Source: UBA7703 sp963667195
GTDB taxonomy: Bacteria > Bacillota > Clostridia > Christensenellales > CAG-138
Length of the DNA: 64,000 nucleotides
NCBI GenBank assembly: GCA_963667195.1
Contig: OY762962.1
Span: 496,001 to 560,000 of the forward strand
Direction of reading: 5' to 3'
In this document: positions 60,736 to 64,000 of the stretch, piece after piece
Position numbering within the stretch: position 1 is the first letter of the stretch
How the letters are laid out: every line of letters begins with the position of its first letter
Position numbers and translations under genes: made by a program
The notes under the pieces: generated by a model
Told to the model about the DNA's origin: nothing
Databases searched by the model: none
The model's input: only the letters and a program-made list of their open reading frames with translations

Positions 60736-61182
60736 ATGGAAATGAAGACTACGCTAAAGACCATATTATATGCGGAAGACAGCAGTTTTGATGTTGAATT
60801 AACGCGCAATGTCCTCAAGAAAAATAACATACTAAATCCTCTGGTCGTCGTAAAAGATGGTGTGGAAGCCCTGGACTACCTGCACCGCACGGGCGCCTAT
60901 ATGGACAGGCCACGGGGCAATCCGGGCATGATATTGCTCGATTTAAAAATGCCAAGGATGGATGGATTGGAGTTACTCGATATTTTAAAAAAGGACGAGC
61001 AACTTAAAACGATTCCGATCATCATGCTCACATCATCCAGAGAAGAAAGCGATTTGATCAAAGGATATAATCTGGGCGTGAACGCCTATGTCGTCAAGCC
61101 GGTTGATTTCAAGGATTTTGCCGAAGTCGTCCGTGAAATCGGCATTTTCTGGGCAATCATCAACGAAGTGCCGACCGAATGA
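60736..61182 (+). CDS. stand-alone receiver protein (Rcp1/CheY-like response regulator)
   Basis: A 148-residue receiver without an output domain. It has YAEDSSFDVELTRN, the phospho-Asp in MILLDLKMPRMDGLELLD near residue 70, Thr-Ser in MLTSSREESD, and Lys in YVVKPVDF. This subgroup (with the loop LDYLHRTGAY) pairs with phytochrome-like kinases. AAAGGAATGTACCTGAG precedes the ATG. It probably relays phosphate from the PocR kinase to other proteins, perhaps the diguanylate-cyclase protein 10 bases downstream. Confidence 0.92.
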   Translation: MEMKTTLKTILYAEDSSFDVELTRNVLKKNNILNPLVVVKDGVEALDYLHRTGAYMDRPRGNPGMILLDLKMPRMDGLELLDILKKDEQLKTIPIIMLTSSREESDLIKGYNLGVNAYVVKPVDFKDFAEVVREIGIFWAIINEVPTE

Positions 61183-61192
61183 AGTCTACGCC

Positions 61193-63052
61193 ATGATACA
61201 CAACGAAGAAAGCAGTTTGATATTGAAGATTCTACACTTAGAGGATTCCGCAATGGACTCTGAGCTTATTTCTCAATATCTAAAAAAACACCTTGATGTT
61301 GCATTTCAAATCGATACAGTTTCCAACGAGAAAAGTTTCGTCTCTGCGATATCGAAATACCCGTATGATCTGATTCTCTCCGACTTCATGCTGCCGGATA
61401 TCGATGGATTTCAGGTGCTCAAGCACTTGCAATCCATTTCAAAGGATATTCCGGTCATCATACTCTCCGGCTTTATCGGCGAGGAGACAGCGGCCGAGCT
61501 CCTGAAACAGGGTGCCGCGGATTATGTGTCGAAGGAATCGTTATCGCGACTGGATCATTCCATCAAGCGAGCGCTAAAGGAATACAGTGATCAGAAAAAA
61601 CTGGAAGAAGCGCAGCAATCTCTCATAAAGAGTGAAGAGAAATACAGGCTGTTGTACACCGCGATGTCCCAAGGCCTTGCGCTCCATGAAATCGTGACGA
61701 ATGAAGCGGGAAAACCCATCGACTACGTGTTTCTCGATATCAACGAAAGCTATACGCATCTGCTGGGTGTCACCCGCGAAATGTGCATCGGCAAGCGAAT
61801 CACCGAAGTGATGCCAGAAGTGGAGCAGTATTGGATTGATGTGTTCGGCAGAGTCGCCTTGTCGAGGGAACCCATGTACTACGAGAACTACCTCAAGACC
61901 ACGGGCGGCTATTACGCAACCTACTCCTATTCGCCGAAAGAGCGGCAGTTTGCCGTGTTGGTTTCGGACATCACGGAACGGAAAAAGAACGAGGAGATGC
62001 TCCGACATCTGAGCTATCACGACCAACTCACGGAATTATACAACCGACGGTTTTTTGAAGAAGAGCTGAGGCGGCTCGATACACCGCGCAACCTTCCCAT
62101 ATCCATCATCATGGCCGATATCAACGGCTTGAAGCTGATCAACGACTCGTTTGGCCATACGGTTGGCGACGAATACCTCGTCAGTTTGGCGAGAATCCTC
62201 AAATGCACATGCCGCGCGGACGAAATCATTGCGCGCCTTGGCGGTGATGAATTCGGCATCGTGCTTTCTCGAACCGACGCAACCGAAGCTTCGATTGTCA
62301 TCAATCGTTTAAAAGACCAGATCTCGAAGACAAAGGTTGCGGGCATCCTTTTGTCCGTTTCCTTCGGTTGTGAAACAAAGGAGACCGCAGGCCAGCTGAT
62401 CTCCGAAGTCGTTGCCAGCGCAGAAAACCATATGTATACGCACAAGATTGTCGAGCGCGCAAGTATGCGCAGCAAGACAGTTGAGATGATCATGAGCGCG
62501 TTGTTCGAAAAAAGCGACCGGGAAGCGCAGCATTCGCAGCGGGTCAGCGAACTCTGCGAGGAGATCGCCATCCGAATGCAGTTTGATCATGATGACGTGG
62601 AGCAAATCCGCATGGCCGGACTGGTACACGATATCGGAAAAATCGGCATCAACGAAGCGATTTTGAATAAGAACGCCGTCTTGGACGAGAGCGAATGGAT
62701 CTCGATGAAACGTCACCCGGAATCCGGCTGGCGTATTTTGAACACCAAGGTTGAGTTTTCGGAAGTCGCCCAGTTTGCGCTCTGCCATCATGAGCGGTTT
62801 GACGGAAACGGTTATCCAAAGGGCCTTAAAGGTGATGAAATCCCGATCCAGGCGAGGATTATTGCCGTCGCAGATGCGTTCGACACAATGACAAGCGAGA
62901 GGAGTTATCGCAAGCCGCTGAGTTTTGATATCGCCATTCAAGAGATCAAGAAGTGCTCCGGCAAACAATTCGATCCAAAGATTGTGGATGTATTTCTAGA
63001 GATTGTTTCAAAGAATGATCCGCAAAACTCGGACTGTAAATGCAGCGAATAG
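61193..63052 (+). CDS. REC-PAS-GGDEF-HD-GYP c-di-GMP protein
   Basis: A 619-residue soluble protein with four domains. The receiver (1-125) has HLEDSAMDSELI, the Asp in ILSDFMLPDIDGF and Lys in YVSKES. A PAS domain (about 145-270) follows. The GGDEF domain (about 280-430) has an intact GGDEF in ARLGGDEFGIVLSR. The HD-GYP domain (about 435-610) has VHDIGKIGI, HHERFDGNGYPKGLKG and the DAFDTMTSERSY loop. It can both make c-di-GMP and hydrolyse it, with balance set by phosphorylation and PAS ligand. Start at 61193 (MIHNEES) since the open frame upstream lies inside the receiver gene. It completes the PocR kinase unit. Confidence 0.94.
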   Translation: MIHNEESSLILKILHLEDSAMDSELISQYLKKHLDVAFQIDTVSNEKSFVSAISKYPYDLILSDFMLPDIDGFQVLKHLQSISKDIPVIILSGFIGEETAAELLKQGAADYVSKESLSRLDHSIKRALKEYSDQKKLEEAQQSLIKSEEKYRLLYTAMSQGLALHEIVTNEAGKPIDYVFLDINESYTHLLGVTREMCIGKRITEVMPEVEQYWIDVFGRVALSREPMYYENYLKTTGGYYATYSYSPKERQFAVLVSDITERKKNEEMLRHLSYHDQLTELYNRRFFEEELRRLDTPRNLPISIIMADINGLKLINDSFGHTVGDEYLVSLARILKCTCRADEIIARLGGDEFGIVLSRTDATEASIVINRLKDQISKTKVAGILLSVSFGCETKETAGQLISEVVASAENHMYTHKIVERASMRSKTVEMIMSALFEKSDREAQHSQRVSELCEEIAIRMQFDHDDVEQIRMAGLVHDIGKIGINEAILNKNAVLDESEWISMKRHPESGWRILNTKVEFSEVAQFALCHHERFDGNGYPKGLKGDEIPIQARIIAVADAFDTMTSERSYRKPLSFDIAIQEIKKCSGKQFDPKIVDVFLEIVSKNDPQNSDCKCSE

Positions 63053-63131
63053 ACCAATTTTTTAGAAAGTTAACCCCTGCCAACGAAATCAAAACAGATT
63101 TTTCTTTATTTGAAAGAAAAACGGTATAACA

Positions 63132-63167
63132 AAACCTCCTATCGCCTTTATTTGCGACAGGAGGTTT
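63132..63167. terminator. bidirectional terminator
   Basis: AAACCTCCT pairs with AGGAGGTTT and TCGC with GCGA inside. It lies between the c-di-GMP gene and the convergent dhaL gene, with T/A-rich sides for either direction. Confidence 0.82.
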
Positions 63168-63202
63168 CTTCTTGTTAGCCAATGTTCCAAGTTAAGCTTG
63201 AG

Positions 63203-63850
63203 TTACTTTTCCGCCAGCAGCGCAAGAACAGAATCTGCCAGGGAGGAAAGAAGCAAATAGCAACTCGTTGCGCCTGCATCCAATACCCCGCGCGAACGTT
63301 CGCCGAGCCTGCTCGCTCTGCCGATCTTCGCGATCATTCCTTCGGTAGACTGCCAGCCTTCTTTTGCCGCCGTCTGCAAGCCAAGAAGCGCTTCCTTGAA
63401 GCTTTTCCCCGCATCCAGCGCCGCAGTATACGCTTCCACGCCGGGGATCAGCGTGTCGAGCAGTGTTTTATCTCCGCGCTTTGCGCTGCCGATCTCCTGA
63501 ATGCCGGAGAGTGCGTTTTGCAGCATGGTTCCGAACTCGCGCGCGTTGATTTCTTCCAAATCCGCGCTTGCAATAGACATCTCCTCGAAGAACACGCCGT
63601 AAAGCGGGCCCATCGAGCCGCCGATGTCCTCCATCAGCGTTTGGCTCAGTATGGCCAGACCTTCCGACAGCGAATACTGCTGTCCACTCAACCGCTGCGC
63701 ACACAGCGTGAAGCCTTTGTTCATGTTGATCCCATGATCGCCGTCGCCGATCTTACCATCGATCTCGCTCAGGTAAGCCGCATTGTCATGGATCGTCTGA
63801 ATCAGGCCAGTGAGAATTTTCTCGCCGCTCTCTCGATTGTTGATCGTCAT
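63203..63850 (-). CDS. dhaL: dihydroxyacetone kinase subunit DhaL
   Basis: A 215-residue ADP-binding subunit of PTS-dependent dihydroxyacetone kinase. The Mg/ADP loop is SEIDGKIGDGDHGINM, followed by DIGGSMGPLYGVFFEEMS, RGDKTLLDTL and RASRLGERSRGVLDAGATS. It phosphorylates dihydroxyacetone bound to DhaK, using phosphate delivered through DhaM, HPr and enzyme I. The ATG at 63850 follows AGGGTGGATGAT. It lies 14 bases after dhaK. No dhaM is in view; it may lie outside the window. Confidence 0.94.
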   Translation of the reverse strand: MTINNRESGEKILTGLIQTIHDNAAYLSEIDGKIGDGDHGINMNKGFTLCAQRLSGQQYSLSEGLAILSQTLMEDIGGSMGPLYGVFFEEMSIASADLEEINAREFGTMLQNALSGIQEIGSAKRGDKTLLDTLIPGVEAYTAALDAGKSFKEALLGLQTAAKEGWQSTEGMIAKIGRASRLGERSRGVLDAGATSCYLLLSSLADSVLALLAEK

Positions 63851-63864
63851 ATCATCCACCCTGT

Positions 63865-64000
63865 CACAGTTGCTTGAGTCCCATGGAATTCGCCGGATAA
63901 TCGACGCACTGCTTGAGTTCGTCATCCAGCTTCATCACGGTCAGCGTGACGCCCATCATCTCCAGAGAGGTGAAGTAGTTGCCGACATACGCGCGATGGA
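63865..64000 (-). CDS. dhaK: dihydroxyacetone kinase subunit DhaK, C-terminal end (partial)
   Basis: The final 45 codons read RAYVGNYFTSLEMMGVTLTV, then MKLDDELKQCVDYPANSMG and stop. This matches the end of DhaK, which has YVGNYMTSL and LKLDDEL. The gene starts beyond the right edge and is transcribed ahead of dhaL. Confidence 0.9.

Noticed and set aside
1..64000. tRNA, rRNA or classic riboswitch
   Set aside because: No cloverleaf, rRNA stretch or known riboswitch core was seen by eye in any gap; a covariance search was not possible here.

Overview
The window looks like part of a chromosome of an anaerobic Bacillota, probably a Clostridia. This is inferred from strong AGGAGG-type ribosome binding sites, alanine/threonine-rich lipoprotein leaders on the solute-binding proteins, a YesM/YesN two-component pair, a UlaABC-type PTS with its own EI and HPr, DhaKL, and a GH94 disaccharide phosphorylase. 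I could not test the lineage. No rRNA, tRNA or CRISPR array was seen. By eye the first 18 kb is more AT-rich than the rest.

Region 1 (1-9.3 kb) is the most unusual part. Leftward genes encode an SDR with a damaged nucleotide loop, a 71-residue protein, two more SDRs, a protein that is only the C-terminal chaperone domain of trigger factor, a divergent PanB-like protein, and the start of a formate-tetrahydrofolate ligase. Rightward genes encode a GroEL paralogue that has lost Asp52 and Asp398 equivalents and carries Glu at the Tyr203 position, then a two-repeat EthD-like protein. A LuxR-type regulator closes the set. I read it as an uncharacterised catabolic locus that may release a one-carbon unit to tetrahydrofolate and carries dedicated chaperone-like proteins.

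Region 2 (9.3-18.8 kb) holds a decayed IS3-type element, an OmpR/histidine-kinase pair with a polytopic membrane protein, an epimerase plus SDR pair, a small membrane protein, a GT4 glycosyltransferase, a SnoaL-like protein, and insertion-sequence debris.

Region 3 (18.8-28 kb) is a PTS locus: SIS-domain protein, GntR/UTRA regulator, HPr and EI leftward; IIA, IIB and IIC of the ascorbate type rightward. It is followed by a broken UPF0047 gene, a headless DeoR remnant and an MFS transporter.

Region 4 (28-45.9 kb) is a long leftward amino-sugar-like operon: an Opp-type ABC transporter, a 914-residue FG-GAP repeat protein without a signal peptide, a DapA/NanA-family aldolase, YhcH family, an unknown Cys-containing protein, an FGGY kinase, NagA, a ceramidase-family hydrolase and an atypical NagB-like protein. 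A divergent ROK repressor is the likely regulator.

Region 5 (46-59 kb) starts with gene debris (frameshifted epimerase joined to a headless binding protein). It continues with an N,N'-diacetylchitobiose phosphorylase-like GH94 enzyme, YesM kinase, sugar ABC importer, YesN regulator and phosphohexomutase, a coherent path from disaccharide uptake to a hexosamine 6-phosphate.

Region 6 (59.4-64 kb) has a PocR-domain histidine kinase, a stand-alone receiver, a REC-PAS-GGDEF-HD-GYP protein, and convergent dhaL and dhaK (partial).
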